In this document: positions 53,147 to 64,000 of the stretch, piece by piece
Numbering within the stretch: the stretch's first letter is position 1
How the letters are laid out: each line of letters begins with the position of its first letter
From: Loripinus fragilis
Taxonomy: Eukaryota > Mollusca > Bivalvia > Lucinida > Lucinidae
Assembly (NCBI GenBank): GCA_964019695.1
Contig: OZ026530.1
Coordinates: forward strand, 36,628,835-36,692,834
Direction: 5' to 3'
Length of the DNA: 64,000 nt
The notes under the pieces: model-generated
What the model saw: only the letters and a program-made list of their open reading frames with translations
What the model was told of the DNA's origin: nothing
The model's database searches: none
Position numbers and translations under genes: made by a program

Positions 53147-53698
53147 ATACGCGGATCCAGATTGTTGCTTCAAGGGGAGGGGACCAGGTGTTTCGCTGGA
53201 GGACAGAAGAATGCTGGTTGGACAGCTTTTTGAATTGTCGGGGGGCGGGGGAAGGGGGTCAATACCTGTATTCTTAAGCAAACCTACATCCCTGTGATCT
53301 GCCAAGACGCGCGCGCGGATGTGTGTGTTTGTCTGTGTATGTAGGGTGTCCGGAACCCCATTCCCCTCCTCTTGATCCGTATATATTGGACACATGTGAT
53401 TTGTTTGTGCTATTATGTCACATGCTAGGGATGTCGTCTATAAGAGTGAAATTCTCGGGGTTGCTGTACATTCATGCGCCCTTCCAGAGGGAGAGGGGTG
53501 CGGACCCATGGGAAATCACAATACTAAAGGGTTCCTTAGCAATACTGGTTCGGAGCCCACTAAAACTCGCAAAGCTACGAATCAGCATTTAATGTTGGGC
53601 CACAATCGGCCGGCCAGCGAAACGCCATTTCAATGGCAAAACCGCTGTAGGACCGATAATAGCTCGCTCTCCAGACAAACGTTTCTGGATCCGCGCAT
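53147..53698. mobile_element. MITE family C (552 bp)
   Basis: Inverted ends ATACGCGGATCCAG and CTGGATCCGCGCAT. It has the AGCAATACTGGTTCGGAGCC block and the inner AACGCCATTTCAATGGCAAA palindrome. It is longer than the other copies because it carries additional sequence at 53260-53510. The 89-100 codon frames across it are repeat translations. Confidence 0.75.
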
Positions 53699-53906
53699 GC
53701 CATTTTAAGAGAAATTTCTTTTGCAGTATAACGGAACTTTTGATATACCCACCTACAAGTATCAGCTTTTACAAAAAATGGCCTACGCAAAGCTGATACA
53801 AATTGTTATTGTCTTGAGCAAGAGCAACATTGGTTTATGACAGACAGACATACATTCATCAATGCAGACAGGCTAGCCAGGACCTCTTAGAACCTGAACT
53901 ACACCG

Positions 53907-56760
53907 ATGGTCCAAAATCCTAACCACTTTCTTTCTTTGTATTCGACCATTCGGAACGTTTTGACATTGGAACGAGTCGGGCAAAATGGTTTGAGCACAA
54001 TAATTGCAACTCAACATGCTCTTCGGCCATATATAGATTCAGAAATTAATCATATTAGACATTTTATTAAAATTCAATTTGTCAACAAGGGGATTGAATT
54101 CATTAACTTACCCAGTATATTTAAAGATAAATCTGTTATCTCTTCTATTCCTACCTATTTTGAAAATAAGGAATCCCCTATCATTTGTTATAAGTATAAT
54201 AAACCTATTCGTAGTACTGTTTTTAACTATAACAAATTAGTTACAGAACTTGATATCGAAAATTCTATTCCTGACTCCTGAGATTGCATAGACTCTAAGT
54301 ATTGCTATCAACCTGCTGGTCTTATAGTCACAGGGGATTTAAAAATCATAACTGATTCAAGAATTCGGTCTATTATATGTAAGGGACCTAAATATAGGTT
54401 TCCTGTGCGAATAGACTTCAAATCATGTCGTGAGGAAATTGCAGGAGCCTTACAAGAATTTTGTAATCGCTGGTGTAAACGAGAGCATGTTGAGTCTAAT
54501 GCCTTAAATAGTTGGAAACTTAATATTTTCAAAATTATTGATGGTAGAATTTCATTTTATTGCAAAAATTTAGATCTTCTACCACCTAAACCTAAATTCA
54601 CTTTTAGACACTTAAAGAAAGGGATCCAGGAATTCCATAGGAAGTTTGTTTTGGCCCCCACAGATAAGGCTGCTAACAATTTTGAGGTCGTTTGAAAAAG
54701 ATACTATATTAACACCCTAAAGCAAGAACTTAGCACTGCCAAAACATATGAGCATAACAGGCATGATGAGACGTCTTTCGTTGATAAGCATCCATGCCAT
54801 ATGGCAGCTAAGTTTGGGTTGTTTGTTGACGAGGACCATAGCAAGCTTCCTACGTTATACTGGTTACCTAAACTTCATAAACGGCCCTATAAGTCACGTT
54901 TTATTGCTAATTCTAGTGCATGTACAACTACTGAGTTGTCTATTCTTTTGACTTCTTGCCTCACTGTAATTAAAAATCATGTCATTAAATATTGCACAAC
55001 AGTTTATGAGAGAAATGGTAAAAATTATTTTGGTCTATTAAAAATTCAGGTGAAATTCTTAATAAATTGAAGTCTAGAGGTTTTCTAGCATCTGGTTTGT
55101 CTACATATGATTTCTCTACTCTCTATACTACATTGCCTCATAATCTAATAAAAGAAAAACTAGCAGAATTAATTGAACAAACATTTAACAGAGAGGGCTC
55201 ACTTTATTTGGCTTGTAATGATTAAAAATCCTTTTTTACTTCTGAACAACCTAAACGATATAAATTGTGGTCATGTCAGAAAATGTGTGATGCGCTCCAT
55301 TATCTTTTGGACTATATATTTATAAGATTTGGCTCTAAATTATATAGACAAATTGTCGGTATTCCAATGGGTACTAATTGTGCTCCTCTTGTTGCAGATT
55401 TGTTTTTGTTTTGTTATGAGAGAGACTTTATGTTACCTCTGTCAGACAATAATTAAGCTGATATAATTGAAGCTTTTAACTCTACCTCCAGATATTTAGA
55501 TGACTTACTTAATATTGATAATCCTTATTTTGAACAAATGGTAGGTCAGATATATCCCACTGAACTTCAGTTAAATAAGGCGAATTCTCCTGATACTGAA
55601 GCTCCGTTTTTGGACTTGAACTTGTCAATAACAAATGACATAGTTTCTTCTAAAATTTATGATAAACGGGATGATTTTAATTTTGAAATAGTAAATTTCC
55701 CATTTCTTGATGGAGATGTTCCTCGCTCTCCTTCCTATGGTGTATATATTTCTCAGCTTATTCGTTTTGCTAGAGTGTGCTCTAATGTTGATGACTTCAA
55801 CAACAGAAACTTATTTTTAACTGCTAAATTATTAAAACAAGGTTATAGATATCATAAAATTCGAAAAGCATTTTTTTAAATTCTACTACAGGCACTCAGA
55901 GTTAATTGTTAAATACAACATTTGGTTAAAAACTCTTCTGCAACAAGGCATATCAGAACCTATATTTTATGGTGATTTAGTCTATAAATTCAAACGAATT
56001 GTTGGAAAACCTAATTTTAGTGATCAATTCAAAAAGATAGTAAAACGTTATATAAGGGTTGGATATAATTTGGATATCATGCGACAGTCTGCATCCCTAG
56101 TTTTAAACCCAATCACGGTTTATAGCTATGGTTTCCTCTTTAATTGCACGACGGTGGGTCAGGCCTCAGACTCTATGACGGCTCTGACGTAAAGCTTTAA
56201 TCGGTGGGCTGGTGCCTGATGCTTATCTGTAGCTGGACCCACCGTGGCTCAACTTGAGGTTTTCTTTAGCTCTGACTATCTGTGAGTCATGAGCCCTTTT
56301 CTTTGTTTCATCATGGAGTGTTAATTTGATTAGAGTGTTTTCCATGATGATTTATTGCATTAGTTAGATTGCCTCCATGCGAGCTGAACATTTCTTGTAC
56401 TTCAACAACAGCAGAATCTAGGGCGAAGATTTGTACCAGTAAAATGCATTTAAGCCCCCCGGTGGCTTAGGCTGCTGTCCGTTCTAAGGCGGTGGTTCTG
56501 TTGTTGTTGACTTTTTGTTTATTGTTACTCCCATTGTGGGAGTCTGTAATTGTTCTATGTTTTGTTGTACGTTACTTTATGTCCATTCTAGTATTGCAAT
56601 CATCTTGATGGGGAAGAGAGAGCTGATTGCTTTGCTTAATTTGTCTTCCTGGTGTCTTGTGATGGTTGAGCGGCTCTTCCTCGCGGTGCCACGGGGTTGT
56701 CTGCAGTTTGTGATTGTGGTATTTCCTGATCATACTCACTATTTTTGTGATAGACAGAAA
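53907..56760 (+). mobile_element. Penelope-like retroelement, longest copy, inactive
   Basis: Coding relic 53907-56192, then a tail to about 56760. In order: an N-terminal region (QHALRPYIDSEINHIRHFIK), YWLPKLHKRPYKSRFIANSS (RT1-2), [14 protein letters not shown] (RT3), [20 protein letters not shown] (RT4), RYLDDLLNID (RT5 catalytic motif), DTEAPFLDLNL, and a terminal block ending NCTTVGQASDSMTALT. Stops at about 54279, 54693, 55223 and 55454, and frameshifts near 55025 and in the T-run at 55870, break it. No GIY-YIG endonuclease domain is seen after the RT. The PKLHK/YLDD set points to Penelope-like elements; the exact subgroup is not certain. Confidence 0.85.
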
Positions 56761-56899
56761 CACAGACAGACGGGCAGGGGCATGGTTAAGTGATTTAACC
56801 AGCTAAGCTGCTCTCCTAGCTACCCCGGTGGTCTCAATTGTAAGACTCCTTCCACTGTTTACTCTGGTAGGGACTATTGGTATACTCGCTCACTGTCCA

Positions 56900-57215
56900 T
56901 CCGTTCATCTGTCTGTCCGCTGTAATCTAGAACTTGATATAACTAAAAAAACTATTCAAACTTGCTTCATGAAACTTGGTATGTGATTAAGTGGCAATAT
57001 GCTAATTATGAACGTTATTCTTTCGCCGTTGCAAGAACATTGCGTTTACTATGGTAACAGAAATAGTCAAATTGTTGCGAAAACAAACTTATCCCAGATA
57101 AAAGCTAGCTTGATGAAACTTGGTATGTGAACATGTGCTGGTTATCCACGTCATTTTTGACGTCACATAAAATAAATTGTGGTGTGGTTGCTATGGTAAC
57201 AAAAATTGACAAAAT
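56900..57215. repeat. ~150-bp degenerate tandem repeat
   Basis: GCTTCATGAAACTTGGTATG at 56962 and GCTTGATGAAACTTGGTATG at 57109, each followed by TGTGA, with ACTATGGTAACAGAAAT/GCTATGGTAACAAAAAT in each unit. About two units. Confidence 0.6.
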
Positions 57216-58430
57216 GGTGTATCGGTAGGTGGTGACTCACGCGTTGGTGACAACACCTGTGCTTGTTGGTTTTTGTTGTTGTTGTTTTTTAAACCAACTC
57301 GGGCCAGTAAAGTAAATCAGAGGTCTAGGCTGATTTCAAAAGAAAAGTAGATGTCAAAATCAAGATTAGCCTTTATTCACATTCATATTCATAGTGTTTT
57401 GAATAGAGTCGTCGCTATAGGCAGTCACAAATGTGGCAATACCACACGCGTCACACTTCCAGTTACATGCAAACGAGCCAAACTTCGATAGTATCCCAGC
57501 CACTGGGCGTAGACAACTATATCCTTGTAAATTAGGACTGATTAGATTGATTTGCGTTAAAATAATTCTCATTCCAAGACCATTGTTCATGTACATGTTT
57601 GCTATCCTTCTTCTTATTATAAAGCTTGACTGATTTGACATATTCTTGTAAATTGTGTGTATTGCTAAAATAATAGGCGAGGCTTGAAACTGTATAGTTT
57701 ACGCCTAATTATATTTCGGTTCTGTTCTGTTCTGTGTCTCTTCAGTTTGAAGCACTAGTTGTGCACATCCCTGGATTTTCGGTGATTTACTTGGCTACTA
57801 TGTTGGTCAACCAAATGTAGGAATACTGGCCAACATGAAACAAATCAAGGGTGCAAAATTACATTGAGAAAGAGCTAAAAATGTAATAGAACATATAAAA
57901 CTTATCAAAATAGATCTACTTCAATGGTGTTCGAAGCTGTCTTAGTGAAGAAACTCTGTTCTTACGTCACTGTGATGAAAATATTCCAATAGCGAATTAA
58001 GAATATCTCCATGGCACGAGCAAATGTTAGTTTCACAAGGTATTATTATAAAGTACTTATGGGGGGGGGCGAATTGACGTGTACACCAAAAAGCACGGGC
58101 GTACAACTCGGGCAGCGTGGGACAGGATGCTCTACCAGGACCCTTGCATCTGCTGGTTCAAATTGTAGCGATACCACCAAAAATCCTAAAATGACCCGAA
58201 AAGAAGAAAAGAAGAAGCCCAATTTTTACTTCCCCCCCCCCCCCACACACACACATACCTGCGTAGGCGCAATACACAAATGATCGGTATTTGAAAAATG
58301 CCTCCTATCAGAGGTAATCACCCCCATCACCCTAAACACAAAATTTGCCCCCTTATCCCCCACAAAAATATATCAGACCCCCCTACGTCCTACCCCCTCC
58401 CCCTCTGCGTGCTTTACCATAACATAGACT
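57216..58430. other. No gene; low-complexity runs
   Basis: A G-run at 58062-58069 and a C-run plus (CA)n at 58231-58254. No exon supported. Confidence 0.4.
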
Positions 58431-58439
58431 CGTCTGATC

Positions 58440-58590
58440 AATGGCGGGTCCAGGGGGATTCAGGGGGTTCGCTTTGAACTAAAATTATTTCATTTTCATG
58501 AAGAATTTTCAGAAAAACTATCAGGTAAAGTTTACAAATCCCCGCCCCTCTATGAAAATTTGAACCCCTATCAAGAAATCCAGGATCCGC
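58440..58590. mobile_element. MITE family C, degenerate
   Basis: ATGGCGGGTCCAGGGGGATT and AATCCAGGATCCGCACTTGC resemble the ends of family C. The interior is short. Confidence 0.45.
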
Positions 58591-58606
58591 ACTTGCTGAT
58601 CTGCCT

Positions 58607-58698
58607 AGCAGGCACACATCGCTGACTCAACATAGAATCAACATTGATTCAACCCCATACATTGAATCAATGTTGAGTCAAGGTTATGTGCCTGCTTG
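58607..58698. repeat. Short hairpin element (about 92 bp)
   Basis: AGCAGGCACA/TGTGCCTGCT, TGACTCAACAT/ATGTTGAGTCA and TTGATTCAA/TTGAATCAA are nested inverted pairs. Confidence 0.75.
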
Positions 58699-59077
58699 GT
58701 GATCACCGGTATATACTCAGAAAGTCAACAGGAAATGGGATAACCGCGAGAATATTACGGTTTATAGAGGCTTTGCAGCATACATCAGGCACAAACCAAA
58801 AAAAAGGTCATTCAGCGTCTCTATTGTCGCATGTTCAGCCCGAACAGGCAGGTTTAGATAAACAATTTTTGGAAAGTAAAATATTATCTACCTTGGTGCT
58901 CTAAATAACTGTCTCGATGAGACGGTTCTTTTGAGTACCCACAACAACTATTTCGATCGAGAAAAAAGAAAATTAATTTTATGCTACGCAGTCTTAACAA
59001 AATGTCAGAACACTGGTCACATTGGCAGAAGTTTCTGTTTATTTGTTTGATTTGATTCAACACTTTTTCAGTTATGT

Positions 59078-59215
59078 CCGGACGGGTCTTCTTTGGTTGA
59101 ACCACTACTAATCAAGGATTAATGTGACTTGCTCAAGGACACAACGCCAGTTAGGCTCGAACCCGCAGCCCTTCAGTCTCTAGACATGCACATTACCACT
59201 GAGCCATTGCGCTCC
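59078..59215 (-). mobile_element. tRNA-derived SINE
   Basis: On the minus strand: tRNA-like head with A box ATGGCTCAGTGGTAATG and B box GGGTTCGAGCC, then CCTTGAGCAAGTCACATTAA and GGTTCAACCAAAGAAGACCC. Copies of the same body lie at 59563-59730 and 63925-64000. Confidence 0.7.
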
Positions 59216-59309
59216 CAGCAATTTTGGATGAGAATGTGCAAATGCACACACGTCTAAACATTTGCTGTACTTATATGCAAAAACTGCCGTTTTCCGCTTT
59301 ACATTTAAT

Positions 59310-59500
59310 AAACAGAAGTAAGTGAGCATGATCAGGAAATACAACAATCACACAATGCAGACTAACCCACAGCTACACGAGGAAGAGCCGCAGAACACAG
59401 TCACATGACATAGGGAAGACAATTAAACCAAAGCAACCATCTCTCTCTTCCTCGTCAATATAATTGCAAAACTAGAAAACACATGACTGATTATGCATAT
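59310..59500 (-). mobile_element. Penelope-like tail fragment, antisense
   Basis: GAGCATGATCAGGAAATACA, CGAGGAAGAGCCGCAGAACA and TGCAAAACTAGAAAACACAT are the reverse complement of the tail at 56575-56740 and 690-720. Confidence 0.65.
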
Positions 59501-59562
59501 TAATAGTTCCTTACAAGCTGTAGTCCAGTATGTTAATCCAAACGGCTCGTACCAATCACAGT

Positions 59563-59730
59563 GGCGGCTCAGATTGGTACAGCGTTGGACTGGGGATCGA
59601 ATGGTAGATAGTTCGAGAGTCATCAGAGACAGTGAGCTATTTCCTTGAGCCAGACACTTTAACCGCTGTTTAGTGCTAGTTCAACCCAGGAAGACTGGAA
59701 ATGGTCCAAGTATGACTAAAAACTGTTGAC
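59563..59730 (+). mobile_element. tRNA-derived SINE, degenerate
   Basis: GGCGGCTCAGATTGGTACAG is A-box like, TAGTTCGAGAGTC is a damaged B box. The body CCTTGAGCCAGACACTTTAA and AGTTCAACCCAGGAAGACTG matches the other SINE copies. Confidence 0.6.
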
Positions 59731-60309
59731 AGGGCCCTAAAACATGACCACAAATTAAATGATGTTGAAAGTTAGATTTTTCAGTGTTAAACTGTTAATT
59801 TTCCAGCAACGAAATCTGTTTACATTCTCGTTGAATCGTCGACATCCGTATCCAGTAAACAGTGACAACCGTATAGTGCGAATCATGTTTACTGTCGTCG
59901 CCCTGGGCCCGGTCACCTGTTAAACTAACGGTACCGGGAGCCAACTCACGACAGTAAACAAGAAACGGATTATACCCAGCAAATTTACTGTTGGTCGACA
60001 GCAGTATCACAAAAAATATAAAAATACCATAGAGGCATATGACAACATGCACATTCACAGATTAAAGGTAATCATGTAAGTTTATGATATATCTGCATCA
60101 TATTGCCTGGATTTGCAAATTTTCTTGGAAATACTGATTTTATTTAGTTTTGGTGAATATCCGTTGAAGTACGCCCAGCGTTAAAACAGGCTAATAGCCA
60201 GGCCTGCAAATCATTTAAAACAATAGCAAGCTATCCAAGAAAGGTTTAAAAACCAAAATGTAGGAACACACACTAAATTAGCACACTTACCGTCGAATTT
60301 GATGGTTTG

Positions 60310-60425
60310 TTTATCTGTCGACAGCCGTACGGACCGGTCGCAAGCCGTACTCCTCGGTCGGTAGCAGCTTTACGCAGTACCGTCCCGGTCGCCAGCAAAA
60401 ATAGCGAAATTGGTATTACCCCCGT
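60310..60425 (-). repeat. Repeat arm, inverted partner of 50745-50865
   Basis: GGTCGCAAGCCGTACTCCTC, AGCTTTACGCAGTACCGTCC and AAAATAGCGAAATTGGTATT match the other arm on the opposite strand, with a few differences. Confidence 0.8.
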
Positions 60426-60782
60426 GATCATGCAGAAATCCCATGATCATGTGAAAGATTAACAAATAAATACCTGCCCCACAACTTAGAATTTTCAATG
60501 GTTAGCTTCAAGTTTGTGCATATGAATATAAAAGTTGAATTCTGATGCTTTTCCTGACCCAGCCACACTTTCGTATTTTGGCCGAATAGCCATATTAGTA
60601 TTTTGAGTTACAAGAAAATGCAATTTATTGATGATCAAACATTCCCAGACACCAAGAAGCAACAATGTGAGTATAAAATGCAACAGAATGTATTAAGGGC
60701 CAATAATGGAAGGGTACCCCCTTATATTATCAAATTTGCCCATGTGCAGCTGATGGGATCAGTGGTTTGCTACCTTAGGTCA

Positions 60783-61110
60783 TGTTCTGAAGATATGCAT
60801 ATTGTTTGGATTATTTTATGCTACTCTTTTCACAAGTTGAACATAAGTCATTTTTATTACCAAAGTGTATAGATTTTAGGTAGTTTGTGTTTGCAACCCC
60901 TCCTACAGATGTTTTGCCTATTCCTTCAAAGCTATACAGATATTTAGATCATGGTCTGAAGATGTGCATATTGTTTGGGTATTACCCTCAAATTATTTTT
61001 GTCACTTTTTTCACAAGTTGAACTTTGTCATTTTCCAGACATTATTGCATTCAAATTCAATATGTGTACACAACTCCTCCTACAATTTTATGGCGATTCT
61101 TTTGAAACTT
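60783..61110 (+). repeat. ~170-bp tandem repeat, two units
   Basis: CTGAAGATATGCATATTGTT (60787) and CTGAAGATGTGCATATTGTT (60956). Each is followed by TTTTCACAAGTTGAAC and CCTCCTACA. Same superfamily as 47630-48600. Confidence 0.7.
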
Positions 61111-62540
61111 TATGACAAACATTAAGCAGCGGGGGCATACCTTTTCTGAATTTACGAGGGGCATTTGGAAGTTTCTTAGCATGGTCTTTTATCTCAGTAA
61201 CCGATTTACAAAACCTATCATGTTTGGTATCATTTTAAAGAGCCATCTTTCCTCTATGTTATGGCTTAAATTTCATGAGGATATTATAATGCAGACACGA
61301 ACAATTTGATTGTGAATACATGTACTGTTTGTATACTGGAAAACGCAAAATTTCAGCGGAAAATATAACATTTTACCTTTTGAAAAGTGTGCAGAACATT
61401 AACAATAGTTCATGAAATTAGATAATTTTGCACCATTTGGTAGGCCACAACCTGGTACAGTTATTATACAATTGATGGCCGAGTTTGATGTTTCTAATAA
61501 CTAAATACCGGAACAGCAATACCAAAGTCGTCTAGAAAGCAAAGCAATGCGCTATTTTTTTCGACTAAAAATCGCATGTCACAATGCACATTTTTTGAAA
61601 ATATTTTACCGACAGTAGTTTAAAAATGCCATGCGTTGGTATTTTTGTCAAGCACACTTTATGTTCTTTGTATTGAAACCAAAAAAGATTTTGTAAACCA
61701 GAACAAAGGGAAGATAACTCTCATAATCCTCCCATGGGGTAGAGTAAGTTTAGCGATGAGTTGACGTTCTGGTGCATTTCAATTGAAAACGGTGGCAAAA
61801 CAAAAAATTAAAAATACCTTGAATGTAGAAATCAATCAATTTTGTGATGGTTAATGCGATACCATGAGAATTTCGTATGCCATCGACAAAATGTGAGGGG
61901 TTAAGTTACCCACCCACTTCTTGAAAAGTATGGGTAGTGTTATTAGGAATAACTTTCTTGAATACAGAACAACACAAACCACACTTTTTGCGCGACGAAA
62001 TGATCTTTATGCATTGTTCGCTACAAATAAAGCAAAAAACATACTCAATAGGCATCTTTCGTGGTCCTGTAGTGACATAATTTATAGCTAAAGTATAAAG
62101 AATAATCGAAAAAAGTCCCAATTTTGAAAGTTCATCATTTCTCTATTAGTCAACATTTTCCGAATGTAAAGGTGGTAGTCGTGCAAGCAGTGATCGCATA
62201 TTATATCTTAATAAAAAAAATAGTTGCCACCAAATCGTTAATTTGTCAAATCATGATCGCTTATAAGGTCCCCAATTTTCCTTCGTTTTTTTCCAAGTAT
62301 TTTGCTTAAAATTTCCGCCAGTATATACACCCCTACTTATTTTGAGCATGTGCTGCACGTGCACGCCGAGTCATTTTTTGACAAAAATTAAACCATCAGG
62401 TAACCTTTGAATTCTAGTTTTCAAAAATGTATAACTTGATAGCATTTTATCAACGCATTGTGGAGTTATGATGCCATGCTAAGAACTTTCCAAATGACCC
62501 TCGTACTCGGTTTATTGGACATTGACAAACTGCAAAATTA
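61111..62540. other. No gene called
   Basis: A minus-strand frame at 62121-61906 has six cysteines (CFICSEQC and KKCGLCC), which looks zinc-finger-like, but it is short, lacks splice support and is not recognised. The rest is unassigned. Confidence 0.35.
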
Positions 62541-62542
62541 TA

Positions 62543-63227
62543 CTGAGGGACTTTAGAAACGCACCATTCTACATCCACTGTCTCTTCCACGTGATTAATT
62601 TGAGGATGTTTTCTTTATCATTTTTATCATCTTGCACAATGGACCAAGATTTAGCATAATTTTGATTTACTCATGCTGTTCATTCTGACGTTATACCGAC
62701 GTTAGTGTTTTTCAACAATTGACGTCTGACAGATGTACATTTGATTCAATTTGAAAACAAAAACTTTGATGTGAAAACCAGATGTCTTAACTAATGGAAA
62801 AACACAAAAGGTTTCAGAAATAATCGTTTAATTGCACTCCCACTCGCAGCGTTTCTTTGCTAACGTCAGTCTTAAATTTTCAAACAGTAGCAACAGCGGT
62901 CAACGTTCACTCATGTAGCGATACTTTTGTATTTTATGCAACTGATCGAGGAGTATCTGTCGGCAATTACTTTTTATTATTCCTGATTCTTAGGATATGT
63001 ATGGCCATTTACGTCAAAAATTAATGACGTCATGTAGACGAAATGAACAATGTCATAGGCCTAAAACTTCATGATTTGACTTTGTCTTTCCTTATGCTTT
63101 AAAGAACGAACATCAACTCGAAAGTTTTTTTCGTTCATTATGGAAGGTATTGGTACTCTGTGACTTTTTAATTCGAGTTGTCTCGAGGAGCATTTAAGCA
63201 GGTGGTGCATTTCTAAAGTCCTTCAGA
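62543..63227. mobile_element. Inverted-end element (about 685 bp)
   Basis: CTGAGGGACTTTAGAAACGC on the left and GCATTTCTAAAGTCCTTCAG on the right are inverted over about 24 bp with few mismatches. A CACCA/TGGTG continues the match inward. No coding content. Target duplication not clear. Confidence 0.6.
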
Positions 63228-63924
63228 ATAGACCAGATGCCACAGATCTCAGCGTTTGATCAGATTCTGCATTGTTACCTTACATAATTTACTTCCTTTA
63301 AATTGAATAATAGTCTGCAGCCTGTAATTTCTAAGACCCCTAGAAAATGGTTTTGATGGCATTTTTTTGTTAATGCTCGGCATCCATGCTAGAAATACTC
63401 TTAAGGGTATGACAAATGTCCCAGGGTGGATGCCACGTCTGAAACTTCGAATTAAGGTCACAGCAAGGTCAAAGGTCAAATAGGTGCATTTTCTTATTAG
63501 AATTGTCATTAGGTCTTTTTTACATTGCTATAGATGGTATCTAAATCATTCTAATTATGGTTAATATGCTGAAAACTAAAAGTCAGATATAGAAATGTTG
63601 AAAAGACTAGTTTGTGGAATATTATAGCTATTATGGGATAGAAAAATATACTTTCCACAGAAAAATCTGTGATTTTGGAGTAGATTTTTCATATTTACAG
63701 GGTTTTTTTCGATGACATTTTCAATCATGCCTTAGTTATAGACCACTTACAAGCAATGCTTGTACATTGTATTATTTGATTGGTAATAGGGTCTGCAATA
63801 TATTTGAATTCTGTTTTGCCAAAAACACAATAAATGGGGGGGGGGGGGGGGTAGTGTTTCACAATTCTGGACACAGATTGGCTCTTGGTCATGTGAATGA
63901 TATGACATCCCATCAACAATCTTT
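63228..63924. other. No gene; G-run at 63837-63851
   Basis: AT-rich sequence with a 15-base G-run. No exon or repeat family recognised. Confidence 0.4.
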
Positions 63925-64000
63925 CAGATATAAAGGGACGGGTCTACCTGGGTTGAACCAGTGCTAAGCAAGGATCAATGTGTCTTGCTCAAGGACACAA
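63925..64000 (-). mobile_element. tRNA-derived SINE, 3' part, runs off the window
   Basis: GACGGGTCTACCTGGGTTGA and CTTGCTCAAGGACACAA match 59085-59150 in the same orientation. The tRNA-like head would lie beyond position 64000. Confidence 0.7.

Noticed and set aside
53907..56192. A working reverse transcriptase gene
   Set aside because: At least four stops and two frameshifts break the RT domain.
61906..62121. Cysteine-rich 71-codon minus frame (CFICSEQC, KKCGLCC)
   Set aside because: It could be a zinc-binding fragment, but it is short, isolated and unrecognised, with no supporting exons. Not called a gene.

Overview
This is a stretch of an AT-rich, repeat-dense animal genome, most likely a bivalve mollusc. 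The reasons are GT-AG introns of 3-9 kb, an invertebrate-type glycosyltransferase gene, many MITE and SINE families, and degenerate Penelope-type reverse transcriptase copies. The species call is an inference from repeat style; I could not search a database. There is no bacterial-style operon. Almost all short open frames here are translations of repeats.

One host gene is supported, and it appears complete. It is a six-exon beta-1,4-galactosyltransferase-family gene on the + strand (19492-49223), encoding 348 residues. All five introns have GT/AG borders and all five phases match (1, 0, 2, 2, 2). It starts with a type II signal anchor and carries the HDVD metal-binding site, the WGWGxEDDD loop and the MIRH metal ligands. 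The residue that sets donor sugar choice in this family (Tyr289 of bovine B4GALT1) is Leu219 here, so the enzyme is more likely a beta-1,4-N-acetylgalactosaminyltransferase (bre-4-like, making LacdiNAc) than a galactosyltransferase.

Layout. 1-1390: tandem retroelement tails. 2150-2756: an 87-bp tandem repeat and a palindromic TA-flanked MITE. 5735-7415: a foldback repeat and a decayed Tc1/mariner transposon. 7600-19490: a mosaic of MITEs, including two copies of one 650-bp/343-bp element. 19492-49223: the glycosyltransferase gene. Intron 1 holds a ~5.4 kb array of a 97-bp satellite. Intron 2 holds ~162-bp and ~32-bp tandem repeats. Intron 3 has a retroelement fragment and a nested transposon. 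Intron 4 has a tRNA-derived SINE, an inverted-end element and a tandem pair of hammerhead ribozymes. Intron 5 has a MITE with clean target duplications inside a tandem repeat. 49259-53698: MITEs and an antisense retroelement tail. 53907-56760: the longest Penelope-like element. 56800-64000: SINEs, tandem repeats and inverted-repeat elements.

The most striking item is at 45132-45514. A 127-bp direct repeat flanks 130 bp of unique sequence, and each repeat holds a type I hammerhead ribozyme core with stem I, a short stem III and a GUC cleavage site. Cleavage at both would release a 256-nt RNA. This is the layout of retrozymes or of Penelope pseudo-LTRs. It lies in the sense strand of intron 4, about 360 bp upstream of exon 5. 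A second pattern is that most exon borders of the gene have a MITE or SINE end within about 20-55 bp.
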